Positions 1-8,011 of a DNA stretch of 64,000 nucleotides are shown piece after piece. The stretch is from Xenophilus sp003671765 (GTDB taxonomy: Bacteria > Pseudomonadota > Gammaproteobacteria > Burkholderiales > Burkholderiaceae_C), in NCBI GenBank assembly GCA_051414805.1, contig CP166702.1:4650001-4714000 (forward strand), in the 5' to 3' direction. The translations under genes and the position numbers were made by a program. Each line of letters begins with the position of its first letter. The stretch's first letter is position 1. A model generated the notes under the pieces. It saw nothing but the letters and a program-made list of their open reading frames with translations, searched no databases and was not told the DNA's origin.

Positions 1-290
1 GCATCGCACGAGGCGCCGGCCACCGCGACGAGCAGCCACTGGCCCTTGAGGCTCTGCAGGTTGACCTCGGCACCGTCGGGTGCGCGGGCCACGACCGAGG
101 GCACGGGACGCTGCGGATCCACGAGCTGGCCATAGACACTGCGCCCTTCGGGCCGTACCACGTAATAGGTGAAGTACGAGGCGATCACCGGCGCCGCGCA
201 GCACAGCAGCACGGCCACCATCTTCCAGCGGCCCAGCGCCGTGCGGCGGCCGGCGTCGAGCTCCCCCATCGCTTCGCGCGCCGTGGGCAT
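1..290 (-). CDS. SCO/thioredoxin-like cytochrome oxidase-associated membrane protein (partial)
   Basis: The C-terminus lies beyond base 1; 96 residues are visible. Reading from the ATG at 290 gives a basic N-terminus (MPTAREAMGE...), one membrane segment at about residues 24-40 (MVAVLLCCAAPVIAS), then a soluble part with GQWLLVAVAGASCD. The single cysteine after that strand sits where SCO/thioredoxin-fold proteins carry their redox cysteine. It starts 28 bases downstream of the SURF1 stop on the same strand, in the position where Burkholderiales keep a small conserved oxidase-associated membrane protein. A second ATG at 269 is possible. Function (copper or redox handling during complex IV assembly) is inferred from fold hints and context. 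The family assignment is moderate because most of the protein is missing. Confidence 0.6.
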   Translation of the reverse strand, partial: MPTAREAMGELDAGRRTALGRWKMVAVLLCCAAPVIASYFTYYVVRPEGRSVYGQLVDPQRPVPSVVARAPDGAEVNLQSLKGQWLLVAVAGASCD

Positions 291-318
291 GGAATGCACC
301 GTCAGGCCGAGCGGTTCG

Positions 319-1140
319 TCAGCCACGGCGGCGGCGGGGAGCGATGAGTTGGAACCAGACATAGAGGATGACCAGGAGGGCCGCGAGGCCGAACCACTGG
401 AAGGCGTAGCCGTAGTGCTTCTCGATGCCCAGCGCGGGCGCCGGCCACTCGCGCTGCAGCCCTTCCGAGGCCGCGCCCACCTGCTGCAGCGAGATGTCGG
501 TGCGCAGCGGCAGCCCGGTCTCGGCCTTGAAGGCGGCGAGGTCCAGATTCTGCCGGATGCGCGATGCCCCTACATCGACTGCCTTGGCCGGGCCCGGCGC
601 GGCCGTGGACGCGGGCTGCGCCGGTGGATCGGCGCCCAGCTGCAGCAGGTGTGCGGGCGGTGCTTCGATGCGCGCCTCGACGTCGACCAGGCCGGCCGGC
701 GTGTCGATGGCCGGCACCTGGGTGCGGTCGATGAAGTTGCGCTGCACCCAGCCGCGCTGGACCATCACGGTCTGCTCGACGCCTTCGAGCGCCAGCGGCG
801 TGAGCACATAGAAGCCTGGCGTGCCGTTCATCTGGCGGTTGTCCAGCAGCACGGTCTGCGTGGGGATCCACAGGCCGCGCAGCTTCACGCGACGGTGCAG
901 TTCGCTGGGCATGTCCTCGACCGACAGGAATGCCGAGGCGTCGAGCGGAGGAAAGGCCTCCTGCGCCGCGATGCGCGCCTGCAGCGCTTCCTTCTGCGCG
1001 GCACGCGAAAGCTGCCAGCGGCCGAGCGACAGCGTGAGCGCCACCATCGCCAGCGTGGCCAGCGTCATGATCCAGAAGCGCGTGCGGCTGCGGCGGCGCG
1101 TCTGTCTGCTGTCCAGCGGGGTCAGCGGCACGTCGCGCAT
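319..1140 (-). CDS. SURF1 family cytochrome oxidase assembly protein
   Basis: A 273-residue protein starting at the ATG at 1140 (MRDVPLTPLD). It has the SURF1 plan: an N-terminal membrane segment (about residues 20-37, FWIMTLATLAMVALTLSLGRWQ), a large periplasmic domain, and a second membrane segment near the C-terminus (YGYAFQWFGLAALLVILYVWF). Hallmarks are the GRWQL motif just after the first helix, RGLW and GFYVLTPL in the middle, and HYGYAFQWF before the last helix. SURF1 helps insert heme a into subunit I of aa3 oxidases. It is followed on the same strand by the SCO-like gene and lies divergent, 36 bases away, from the DUF2909 gene. An open frame extends upstream to 1482, but that part is antisense to DUF2909 and low in protein character. 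Confidence 0.93.
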   Translation of the reverse strand: MRDVPLTPLDSRQTRRRSRTRFWIMTLATLAMVALTLSLGRWQLSRAAQKEALQARIAAQEAFPPLDASAFLSVEDMPSELHRRVKLRGLWIPTQTVLLDNRQMNGTPGFYVLTPLALEGVEQTVMVQRGWVQRNFIDRTQVPAIDTPAGLVDVEARIEAPPAHLLQLGADPPAQPASTAAPGPAKAVDVGASRIRQNLDLAAFKAETGLPLRTDISLQQVGAASEGLQREWPAPALGIEKHYGYAFQWFGLAALLVILYVWFQLIAPRRRRG

Positions 1141-1176
1141 GGGGTCTGCTGGCGGCTGCGGCCGATAATGGGAGTC

Positions 1177-1398
1177 ATGAAATACCTTGTCGTCCTGGCC
1201 TTCGTCGGCATCCTGGCGAGCCTGGGCTGGGCGCTGTTCTACATGCTGAAGGACGGGCGCGACGGCCGCGCCAAGTCGGGCGGCATGGCGCGCGCCCTCA
1301 CGGTTCGGATCGGCCTGTCGGTGCTTTTGTTCCTGTGCATCCTGCTGGCGTGGAAGTTCGGGTACATCCAGCCAGGGGGCCTGCCGGTCGGCAAGTGA
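1177..1398 (+). CDS. Twin transmembrane protein, DUF2909 family
   Basis: A 73-residue protein (MKYLVVLAFV...) with two predicted membrane helices, about residues 3-23 and 44-64, joined by a short charged loop (KDGRDGRAK). This matches the DUF2909 family, which sits beside SURF1 and coxC in Burkholderiales. No biochemical role is established that I know of; location suggests complex IV assembly. The ATG is at 1177; a GATAAT element at 1165-1170 lies so close upstream that the message may be nearly leaderless. It is the only plus-strand gene in this part of the oxidase locus, divergent from SURF1 and convergent with coxC, with a bidirectional terminator in between. Confidence 0.85.
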   Translation: MKYLVVLAFVGILASLGWALFYMLKDGRDGRAKSGGMARALTVRIGLSVLLFLCILLAWKFGYIQPGGLPVGK

Positions 1399-1441
1399 GG
1401 CCAGGCGCTCCGCCTGCGGATCGCGGCCCCACGCGCCCCAT

Positions 1442-1472
1442 GAAAAAAAGCGCCTTGCGGCGCTTTTTTTGT
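1442..1472. terminator. Bidirectional intrinsic terminator between DUF2909 and coxC
   Basis: A run of A, GCGCC, a short TTGC loop, GGCGC and a run of T form a hairpin flanked by A and T tracts. It can therefore terminate both the plus-strand DUF2909 gene and the minus-strand cox operon ending at 1492. Confidence 0.9.
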
Positions 1473-1491
1473 TGTGAGTCATGCGCTTGGC

Positions 1492-2373
1492 TTACATCCA
1501 GTAGACGAGGACATACAAGCCCAGCCACACCACGTCGACGAAGTGCCAGTACCAGGCCGCGCCTTCGAAGCCGAAGTGCCGCTCGGGCGTGAAGTGGCCC
1601 TTCATCAGCCGCAGCGTGATGAACAGCAGCATCAGCATGCCGACGAACACGTGCAGGCCGTGGAAGCCCGTGAGCATGAAGAAGGTGGAACCGTAGGTGC
1701 CGGAGCTGAGCTTGAGGTTCAGTTCGGTGTACAGGTGGTGGTACTCGTAAATCTGCACGCCGAGGAAGACCACGCCCAGCAGCACCGTGAGCCACATGAA
1801 GCGGATGCACTGTGCGCGGTGGTCGGCACGCAAGGCGTGGTGCGCGATGGTCAGCGTGACGCCCGAGGTCAGCAGCAGCGCGGTGTTGATGGTCGGCAGC
1901 CAGAACGGGCCCACCGTCTGGAAGGGCTCCACGATGCCCGCGGGCGAGCCGGTCGCACCGGCCTGCATGCTGGGCCACACGGCCTTGAAGTCGGGCCAGA
2001 GCAGCGCGTTGTCCAGGCTGCCGAGGTTGGGCAGCGCATGCGTGCGGGCCCACCACAGCGCGGTGAAGAAGGCGCCGAAGAACATCACTTCCGAGAAGAT
2101 GAACCAGCTCATGCTCCAGCGGAACGACAGGTCGATCTTGTGGCCGTAGCGGCCGCTCTCGCTCTCGCGCACGGCCTCGCCGAACCATTGGTACAGCACC
2201 ATCCACCACCACAGCAGGCCGAAGCCCAGCGAATAGGCGCCCCAGGTGTGGCCGTTGATCCACTGCCCCGCACCGAGGATGACGAAGAACAGGCCGATGG
2301 CCGCCATCACCGGATGCCGCGAAGGCCCGGGCACGAAGTAGTAAGGCGTGGCGCCGTGGGTGGTCGAACTCAT
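1492..2373 (-). CDS. ctaE: Cytochrome c oxidase subunit III
   Basis: A 293-residue multi-pass membrane protein, the usual length for bacterial aa3 subunit III. It starts MSSTTHGATPYYFVPGPS and contains WWWMVLYQWF, the FSEVMFFGAFF segment with the conserved glutamate facing the lipid cleft, and the C-terminal FHGLHVFVG and WYWHFVDVVWLGLYVLVYW helices typical of the family. It has seven hydrophobic segments. Subunit III stabilises the catalytic core of complex IV in the cytoplasmic membrane. It is the last gene of the minus-strand cox operon, 59 bases after the DUF2970 gene, and is followed by a bidirectional terminator. Confidence 0.97.
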   Translation of the reverse strand: MSSTTHGATPYYFVPGPSRHPVMAAIGLFFVILGAGQWINGHTWGAYSLGFGLLWWWMVLYQWFGEAVRESESGRYGHKIDLSFRWSMSWFIFSEVMFFGAFFTALWWARTHALPNLGSLDNALLWPDFKAVWPSMQAGATGSPAGIVEPFQTVGPFWLPTINTALLLTSGVTLTIAHHALRADHRAQCIRFMWLTVLLGVVFLGVQIYEYHHLYTELNLKLSSGTYGSTFFMLTGFHGLHVFVGMLMLLFITLRLMKGHFTPERHFGFEGAAWYWHFVDVVWLGLYVLVYWM

Positions 2374-2432
2374 TTCAGCTCCTGGGCTTTCTCTTCTGAC
2401 TCAATCAAAGCATTGCGGGCCCGTGCACCGGC

Positions 2433-2648
2433 TCAGGCCACGGCGAACTTCACCAGCGCAACCAGCACGCCGATGAAGACGAGCACCGCGACGAAGCCCA
2501 CGGCCACGATGTGCAGGGGCGACAGGCTGGCGATGTCCTTCTGGTATTCGCTGTTCTTGCGCACGCCGAAGAAGCCCCAGGCCACCGCCTTCACGGTGCG
2601 CCACAGGGAGGCCTTCTTTTGCGGGCTGCCGTCGTCGACCTGGGTCAC
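2433..2648 (-). CDS. DUF2970 small membrane protein of the cox operon
   Basis: A 71-residue protein with an N-terminal soluble part (SPQKKASLWRTVKAVAWGFFGVRK) and one C-terminal membrane helix (HIVAVGFVAVLVFIGVLVALV), matching DUF2970. I place the start at a GTG (2648) whose GTGA overlaps the ctaG stop codon, because no ATG occurs in the conserved region. Translational coupling to ctaG is likely. Members lie between ctaG and coxC in Burkholderiales and presumably act in oxidase assembly; the precise function is unknown. Confidence 0.82.
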   Translation of the reverse strand: MTQVDDGSPQKKASLWRTVKAVAWGFFGVRKNSEYQKDIASLSPLHIVAVGFVAVLVFIGVLVALVKFAVA

Positions 2649-3259
2649 GAGCGCGGCTCCGCGGGCAGTTGCGTGGCGCCGGCGGTCGGCGCGGCGGGCG
2701 TCTTGCCGCCCACCTCGAAGAAGGTGTACGACAGGGTGATCGTCTTCACGTCCTTCGAGATCTTGGGGTCGATCACGAAGGCGACCGGCCACAGCTTCTT
2801 CTCCCCGGCATCCAGCGTGTACTGGTTGAAGCAGAAGCACTCAAGCTTGTTGAAGTACGGCGCCGCCTGCTGCGGCGCATAGCTCGGAATCGCCTGCGCG
2901 GCCATGCGACGGTTCTGGGTGTTCTGGAACTCGTACATCACCGTGTGCAGTTCACCGGGGTGCACCTGCATCGAACGCTGCGCGGGCGCGAACTCCCACA
3001 GGCCGCGCGCGTTGGCGTCGAATTCGACGGTGATGGTGCGCGAGGTGTCGACCTGCGTGTTGGCCGGCAGCTTGACCTGAGCCCCGCCCTTGGCGCCGCC
3101 GGGCACTTCCAGCTCGGAACGGGCCAGCACGTTGATGCCGGTCATCTCGCAGATCGCGCGGTACAGCGGGACCAGCGCATAGCCGAAGGCGAACATGCCA
3201 GCCGCCACGACGGCCAGCTTGCCGACCATGCGGACGTTGGCGCGGCGCAGGCGAGACAT
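2645..3259 (-). CDS. ctaG: Cytochrome c oxidase assembly protein CtaG/Cox11
   Basis: A 204-residue protein with one N-terminal membrane anchor (about residues 12-34, VGKLAVVAAGMFAFGYALVPLY) and a periplasmic immunoglobulin-like domain. The copper-binding CFCF motif (LECFCFNQYTL) is present at about residues 141-144, as is the family phrase PLYRAICEMTGIN. CtaG delivers copper to the CuB site of subunit I. Its ATG overlaps the stop codon of the preceding 36-residue protein, and its TGA overlaps the GTG of the DUF2970 gene, so three genes are translationally chained. Confidence 0.96.
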   Translation of the reverse strand: MSRLRRANVRMVGKLAVVAAGMFAFGYALVPLYRAICEMTGINVLARSELEVPGGAKGGAQVKLPANTQVDTSRTITVEFDANARGLWEFAPAQRSMQVHPGELHTVMYEFQNTQNRRMAAQAIPSYAPQQAAPYFNKLECFCFNQYTLDAGEKKLWPVAFVIDPKISKDVKTITLSYTFFEVGGKTPAAPTAGATQLPAEPRS

Positions 3260-3369
3260 CAGTGCCCCACCCAGACCATGCGTACGATGAAACCGATGAA
3301 GAAAATCAGCGCGATGGAGGCCAGCGTGAGCCCCATGCGGCGGTTGTTCCTCTTCTGTTCGGGCGTCAT
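3259..3369 (-). CDS. Small cytochrome oxidase assembly membrane protein (36 aa)
   Basis: A 36-residue protein starting MTPEQKRNNRRMG, with one membrane helix (LTLASIALIFFIGFIVRMVWV). It sits between ctaD and ctaG with its stop overlapping the ctaG ATG by one base. Very short proteins of this type, annotated as cytochrome oxidase small assembly protein, are conserved at exactly this place in Burkholderiales. Position, start and helix support a real gene; its role is inferred from context. Confidence 0.85.
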   Translation of the reverse strand: MTPEQKRNNRRMGLTLASIALIFFIGFIVRMVWVGH

Positions 3370-3389
3370 GGACGTCTCGTGCTCCCGGC

Positions 3390-5024
3390 TCAGCCGATCA
3401 CCTTGGTGGCGGTCGCATCGAGCTTGGGCGGGTTCTCGAAGGTGTGGAAGGGCGCCGGCGACGGCACTTCCCATTCCAGGCCTTCGGCCGCTTCCCAGGG
3501 CTTCTGCGGGGCCGGTTCGCCCTTGCCGCGCATCGTGGGCAGCACGACGAACAGGAAGAAGTACACCTGCGCCAGGCCGAAGCCGAAGGCGCCCACCGTG
3601 GCGATGGCGTTGAAGTCGGCGAACTGCATGGGGTAGTCGGCGTAGCGACGCGGCATGCCGGCCAGCCCCAGGAAGTGCATCGGGAAGAAGGTGATGTTGA
3701 AGGAGATCAGCGACCACCAGAAGTGGATCTTGCCGCGCGTCTCGTTGTACATCACGCCCGTCCACTTGGGCGCCCAGTAGTAGTAGCCCGCGAACATGGC
3801 GTAGAGCGAACCGGCCACCAGCACGTAGTGGAAGTGCGCCACCACGTAGTAGGTGTCCTGCAGCTGGATGTCGATCGGGGCCACGGCGAGGATCAGGCCG
3901 GTGAAGCCACCCATCGTGAACACGAAGATGAAGCCGACGGCGAACAGCATCGGGGTCTCGAAGGTCATCGAGCCCTGCCACATGGTCGCGATCCAGTTGA
4001 AGATCTTCACGGCCGTGGGCACCGCGATCAGCATGGTCGCGTACATGAAGAAGAGCTGGCCCGTCACCGGCATGCCGGTGGTGAACATGTGGTGCGCCCA
4101 CACGATGAAGCTCAGGATGGCGATGGAGCTGGTCGCGTACACCATCGAGGCATAGCCGAAGAGCTTCTTGCGCGCGAAGGCCGGCACGATCTGGCTGATG
4201 ATCCCGAAGGCGGGCAGGATCATGATGTAGACCTCGGGGTGGCCGAAGAACCAGAAGATGTGCTGATACATCACCGGGTCGCCGCCGCCGGCGGGGTTGA
4301 AGAAGCTGGTGCCGAAGTGGCGGTCGGTCAGCGTCATGGTGATCGCGCCGGCCAGCACGGGCATGACGGCGATCAGCAGGTAGGCGGTGATGAGCCAGGT
4401 CCAGCAGAACATCGGCATCTTCATCAGCGTCATGCCGGGGGCGCGCATGTTGAGGATGGTGACGATGATGTTGATCGAGCCCATGATCGAGCTGGCGCCC
4501 AGGATGTGCATCGCGAAGATGCCGGCATCCATCGACGGGCCCATTTGCAGCGTCAGCGGCGCGTAGAGCGTCCAGCCTGCGGCGGGCGCGCCGCCGGGCA
4601 TGAAGAACGAGCCCACGAGCATCAACGCGGCAGGGATCATCAGCCAGAAGCTGAAGTTGTTCATCCGCGCGAAGGCCATGTCGGACGCGCCGATCTGCAG
4701 CGGGATCATCCAGTTCGCGAAGCCCACGAAGGCCGGCATGATGGCGCCGAACACCATGATCAGGCCGTGCATGGTGGTGAACTGGTTGAACAGCTCCGGG
4801 TTCACCAGCTGCAGGCCGGGCTGGAACAGCTCGGCGCGAATCAGCAGGGCCAGCACGCCGCCCACCATGAGCATGGTGAACGAGAACAGCAGGTACAGCG
4901 TGCCGATGTCCTTGTGGTTGGTCGCGAACACCCAGCGGCGCCAGCCGTGCGGATGGTCGTGGTGCTCGTCGTGGACGTGGTCGCCGTGGCCGGCGTGGCC
5001 GTGGGGATCGAGGACTGCGCTCAT
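3390..5024 (-). CDS. ctaD: Cytochrome c oxidase subunit I
   Basis: A 544-residue heme-copper oxidase subunit I with 12 expected helices. Visible hallmarks are WWVFATNHKDIG-type N-terminal sequence (RRWVFATNHKDIG), the WFFGHPEVYIMILPAFG segment holding the CuB histidine and cross-linked tyrosine, the AHHMFTTGMPV segment with further CuB histidines, and HFHYVLVAGS with the heme a and a3 ligands. It carries out oxygen reduction and proton pumping in the cytoplasmic membrane. The N-terminus is unusually histidine-rich: nine histidines in the first 26 residues before the conserved core. It follows ctaC by 39 bases and precedes the small assembly gene. Confidence 0.98.
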   Translation of the reverse strand: MSAVLDPHGHAGHGDHVHDEHHDHPHGWRRWVFATNHKDIGTLYLLFSFTMLMVGGVLALLIRAELFQPGLQLVNPELFNQFTTMHGLIMVFGAIMPAFVGFANWMIPLQIGASDMAFARMNNFSFWLMIPAALMLVGSFFMPGGAPAAGWTLYAPLTLQMGPSMDAGIFAMHILGASSIMGSINIIVTILNMRAPGMTLMKMPMFCWTWLITAYLLIAVMPVLAGAITMTLTDRHFGTSFFNPAGGGDPVMYQHIFWFFGHPEVYIMILPAFGIISQIVPAFARKKLFGYASMVYATSSIAILSFIVWAHHMFTTGMPVTGQLFFMYATMLIAVPTAVKIFNWIATMWQGSMTFETPMLFAVGFIFVFTMGGFTGLILAVAPIDIQLQDTYYVVAHFHYVLVAGSLYAMFAGYYYWAPKWTGVMYNETRGKIHFWWSLISFNITFFPMHFLGLAGMPRRYADYPMQFADFNAIATVGAFGFGLAQVYFFLFVVLPTMRGKGEPAPQKPWEAAEGLEWEVPSPAPFHTFENPPKLDATATKVIG

Positions 5025-5063
5025 GGGGACTGTCTTCCTTGGCTATTCGTCGTCGGCGGCGGC

Positions 5064-6233
5064 TTACTTGCCGCGCTGGGCCAGCACTTCGGCGGGCTGG
5101 ACGATCTGGCCGGTCTTGTTCGACCAGCTGTTCTTGGTGTAGCTGGCCACGGCCGCGAGGTCCGTGTCGCTCAACTGCTTCCAGGACGGCATCGCGCCGT
5201 TGTTCTGGCCGTTGAGCAGCACGTGGATCTGCTTGGCATGGTCGGTGTCGAGCACCACGGGCGAGCCGTCGAGCGCCTTGATCGGGCCGCCGCCCTTGCC
5301 GTTGGCCTGGTGGCAGGCCGCGCAGTTGGCGGCGTAGACCTTCTCGCCGCGCGCCAGGATGTCCGGCAGCGTCCAGACCTTGGTCGGGTCGTCGAGCTTG
5401 GCCGCGGCTTCCTTCTTCTTGGTGTCGACCCAGACCTTGTAGTCGGCGGCCGAGACCACCTTCACGTGGATCGGCATGTAGGCGTGTTCCTTGCCGCACA
5501 GCTCCTGGCACTGGCCGTAGTAGTCGCCGACCTTCTCGGCGCGGAACCAGGTGTCGCGCACGAAGCCGGGAATCGCGTCCTGCTTGATGCCGAACTGCGG
5601 CACCGCGAAGGCGTGGATCACGTCGTTGGCCGTGGTGATGATGCGGATCTTCTGCTTCTCGGGCACGACCAGCGGGTTGTCGACCTTGAGCAGGTAGTCG
5701 GGGGGCACCTCGCCCTTGGCGCCGGCGTCGGACAGCGCGCGGTGCGAGCTGTCCAGCGTGGAGATGAAGGACAGGCCCTCGCCCTCGCCCTTGATGTAGT
5801 CGTAGCCCCACTTCCACTGGTAGCCGGTCACCTTGATGGTGAGGTCGGCGTTGGTGGTGTCCTTCTGGGCCACCAGCACCTTGGTCGCGGGCAGGGCCAT
5901 GAGGATCACGATGATGAAGGGCACGATGGTCCAGATCACCTCGACCACCACCGACTCGTGGAAGTTGGCGGCCTTGTGGCCCACCGACTTGCGGTGCTTC
6001 CAGATCGAATAGAACATCACCGCGAACACGGCGACGAAGATCACGCTGCACAGCACCAGCAGGGCGTTGTGCAGGAAGTGCTGCTCTTCGGAAATCTTGG
6101 TCACGCCCACCGGCAGGTTGAGCTGGCGCACGGCCGGGCCGCCAGGCAGGTCGTTCACCGCATGCGCCGCACTGCTGAACGCCGCGCCGGCCACCAGCAG
6201 CAGTGCCGCCGGCTTGGTCCAAATGCTCTTCAT
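5064..6233 (-). CDS. ctaC: Cytochrome c oxidase subunit II with fused C-terminal cytochrome c
   Basis: A 389-residue protein. I chose the ATG at 6233 (MKSIWTKPAA) because it begins a good signal peptide ending AAHA; an upstream ATG at 6263 would add ten non-signal residues. Two membrane helices follow (about 58-80 and 100-120), then the CuA domain with VIHAF and CQELCGKEHAYM, giving the two cysteines, two histidines and methionine of the binuclear CuA site. The last 90 or so residues form a class I cytochrome c with heme motif CAACH and probable axial methionine in GAMPSW. This is a caa3-style fused subunit II. It receives electrons from soluble cytochrome c and passes them to subunit I. Confidence 0.96.
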   Translation of the reverse strand: MKSIWTKPAALLLVAGAAFSSAAHAVNDLPGGPAVRQLNLPVGVTKISEEQHFLHNALLVLCSVIFVAVFAVMFYSIWKHRKSVGHKAANFHESVVVEVIWTIVPFIIVILMALPATKVLVAQKDTTNADLTIKVTGYQWKWGYDYIKGEGEGLSFISTLDSSHRALSDAGAKGEVPPDYLLKVDNPLVVPEKQKIRIITTANDVIHAFAVPQFGIKQDAIPGFVRDTWFRAEKVGDYYGQCQELCGKEHAYMPIHVKVVSAADYKVWVDTKKKEAAAKLDDPTKVWTLPDILARGEKVYAANCAACHQANGKGGGPIKALDGSPVVLDTDHAKQIHVLLNGQNNGAMPSWKQLSDTDLAAVASYTKNSWSNKTGQIVQPAEVLAQRGK

Positions 6234-6299
6234 CGTGTTCACTTCTTCAAGGCTTCCAATCAATCCACCGGCTCCGCCGCTCGCGGGCCCCTGGGCGCT

Positions 6300-6776
6300 T
6301 CAAGCGCCGCGCAGGGCCATGCGAATCTCCCTCGCCAGCGCAGCACGCAATTCGGGGCGCACGTAGCGCCCCACCCGTACCGACCGCCCCTGGCCCGAGA
6401 CCTCGATCAGCGAACGGTCGCTGGCCTGAGGTTCCACCCGGACCTGGTGCTGCAGAAATTCGGCGCGCTCCACGGTGCCGCCGTTCTCGAGTTCGACGAC
6501 CAGGCGTCCCTGCTCGAGGGCGATGCGTTCGCCATCGGTGGCGTGGCGCGCGTAAAGGATGAAGGCCAGCCCGACCGCCGCGAGTTCGAGCCAGGCGAAA
6601 GGAAGCACGAGGCGGGCGCCATGCACCCAGAAGACCAGCCCGATGCCCATCGACACCACGCACAACGACGCGTACAGCCAGCCCAGCTGGCTCGGCGTGA
6701 TCGAGCAGTTGCGCCTCAGGAACCAGTGGACGTTCTGGCCCGAGACGGTGGCGAAGCGAAACACGGAATTCGGCAC
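6300..6776 (-). CDS. DUF2244 domain-containing membrane protein
   Basis: A 158-residue protein starting MPNSVFRFATVSG. Two hydrophobic segments lie at about residues 32-52 and 56-76, with a short turn between, followed by a soluble beta-rich tail with repeated basic residues (GQGRSVRVGRYVRPE). This arrangement matches DUF2244 proteins, which often precede oxidase subunit II in Proteobacteria. It is the first gene of the minus-strand cox operon, 66 bases before ctaC, with a promoter-like TACAAT upstream. Function is unknown. Confidence 0.85.
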   Translation of the reverse strand: MPNSVFRFATVSGQNVHWFLRRNCSITPSQLGWLYASLCVVSMGIGLVFWVHGARLVLPFAWLELAAVGLAFILYARHATDGERIALEQGRLVVELENGGTVERAEFLQHQVRVEPQASDRSLIEVSGQGRSVRVGRYVRPELRAALAREIRMALRGA

Positions 6777-6875
6777 GTGCGAGTTCAGCAGATCGGGTGG
6801 TGCGCCAAGCCGGGCCGGACGGGAATCCGGGGACTTTGGTCAGGGGACCATCCCCCGAGGTTCACGCAACGAAGG

Positions 6876-6881
6876 ATTGTA
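6876..6881 (-). promoter_or_regulatory. Candidate -10 box for the cox operon
   Basis: On the minus strand the sequence reads GCGCTACAATCC, the usual Burkholderiales -10 context, about 100 bases upstream of the DUF2244 start. No convincing -35 box is visible, so the site rests on the -10 element alone. The rest of the 237-base gap (6777-7013) shows nothing else I can name. Confidence 0.5.
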
Positions 6882-7013
6882 GCGCGGGCATCCCGCGATC
6901 CCGGCGCCCGCGCACCGGCACGGGGCGCGTGTGAGTCCGCTGCGCGACGCCCGTGCGCAAGGGCTCGGGCGCTCTCGGGGATTTCCCTGTGTCCCCGGCC
7001 CCGGCCCCGGCAC

Positions 7014-7928
7014 TCAGCCGGGCCGGCCGCGGCCCAGCATCGCCTTCATGTCGCGCAGCGAGACCGCGCTCTCGTTCGCCACCGACACCCGCGCGGCCGG
7101 CCGGAAGGCGTGCCCGTAGATGACCTCGAAGGTCAGCGCGATGCGGCCGTCGTGCTCGCCCGGCGCGGCGAGGCCGCCCAGCGCCTCCATCAGCGCGCCC
7201 TTCCACCTGCGGCCGCGCAGCGCCGGGAAGCGCGCGGGGTGCAGGTTGCGGCCCAACGTGCGTAGTTCAGCGAGTGCAGCTTCGGGCGAGCCCCAGGTCA
7301 GCACGATGCGCTCCATGTCCATCACCGGCTCGGCAAAGCCGGCGTGGACCAGCATGTCGCCCCAGTCGTGCATGTCGGTGAACTCGTGGCCCGCGGGCGG
7401 CCCGCCCAGGCGGGCATGCAACGCGCGCAGCTCACGGACCGTGTCGGGCCCCAGGCAGGAGAACATCAGGAAGCCGTCCACCGCGACCTGCCGGTGCCAC
7501 AGTCCGATGAGCGCTTCGGGGTCGGCCGCCATGTGCAGCGCCATGTTGGCCCAGAGCAGGTCGACGCCGCCCTCGGGCAGCGGCTCGAACAGGTGCGTGC
7601 GGCCGCCGCGCCAGCGCTTCGCGCTCCACCAGGGCGACGCCAGGGCCTGCGCGGTGGCCGGCTGCAGCCCGGGTTCGGGCTCGACGACCCAGGCCTGCGC
7701 GTCGGGATAGCGCTGGGCGACCAGGGCATGCGCCTCCAGGCCGCCACGCAGCGGTGACCAGTCGGCCCAATGGCGCGGCCGTGCCTTGATCCACTGCAGC
7801 CGATCTTCCATGCGCCGGCCGATCTCCTCATGCAGCCAGGGCGAGCCCTCGGCCGGCACGTGCCGGGACCAGCGCTGCGCCGCCACGGGGTCGATGGTCG
7901 GCGGGCGCCGGTGGGATTCGATGGACAT
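7014..7928 (-). CDS. BioC-like methyltransferase (malonyl-ACP O-methyltransferase family)
   Basis: A 304-residue protein related to BioC, which methylates malonyl-ACP to start pimelate synthesis for biotin. Family phrases include LLWANMALHMAADPEALI, FLMFSCLGPDTVRELR and HEFTDMHDWGDMLVHAGFAEPVMDMERI, the last being the most diagnostic. The usual SAM-binding motif I (GxGxG) is not present at its expected place near residue 60: the stretch reads WADWSPLRGGLEAH. I recall other Burkholderiales BioC-like proteins sharing this degenerate motif, so the biochemical activity is less certain than the family. It is divergent from comF, 83 bases apart, and no other bio genes are in view. Confidence 0.75.
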   Translation of the reverse strand: MSIESHRRPPTIDPVAAQRWSRHVPAEGSPWLHEEIGRRMEDRLQWIKARPRHWADWSPLRGGLEAHALVAQRYPDAQAWVVEPEPGLQPATAQALASPWWSAKRWRGGRTHLFEPLPEGGVDLLWANMALHMAADPEALIGLWHRQVAVDGFLMFSCLGPDTVRELRALHARLGGPPAGHEFTDMHDWGDMLVHAGFAEPVMDMERIVLTWGSPEAALAELRTLGRNLHPARFPALRGRRWKGALMEALGGLAAPGEHDGRIALTFEVIYGHAFRPAARVSVANESAVSLRDMKAMLGRGRPG

Positions 7929-8011
7929 GGGGCAAAAAGGTCACGAATGCCGGGCGCAAGCCCCAATGGCGGGGAGGCCGGCATCGCGAAAGCGCGCCAG
8001 TATAGGAAGGC

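Noticed and set aside
1490..3260. Frameshifted duplicate of coxC and ctaG on other frames
   Set aside because: The alternative minus-strand frames are shadows of the intact genes and lack membrane-helix patterns.
3444..7265. Open frame of more than 1200 codons on the plus strand through the cox region
   Set aside because: It is antisense to ctaD, ctaC and neighbours, which are certain genes. In such GC-rich DNA stop codons are rare in every frame; the translation is low-complexity (His, Val, Gly, Arg rich) without domains.
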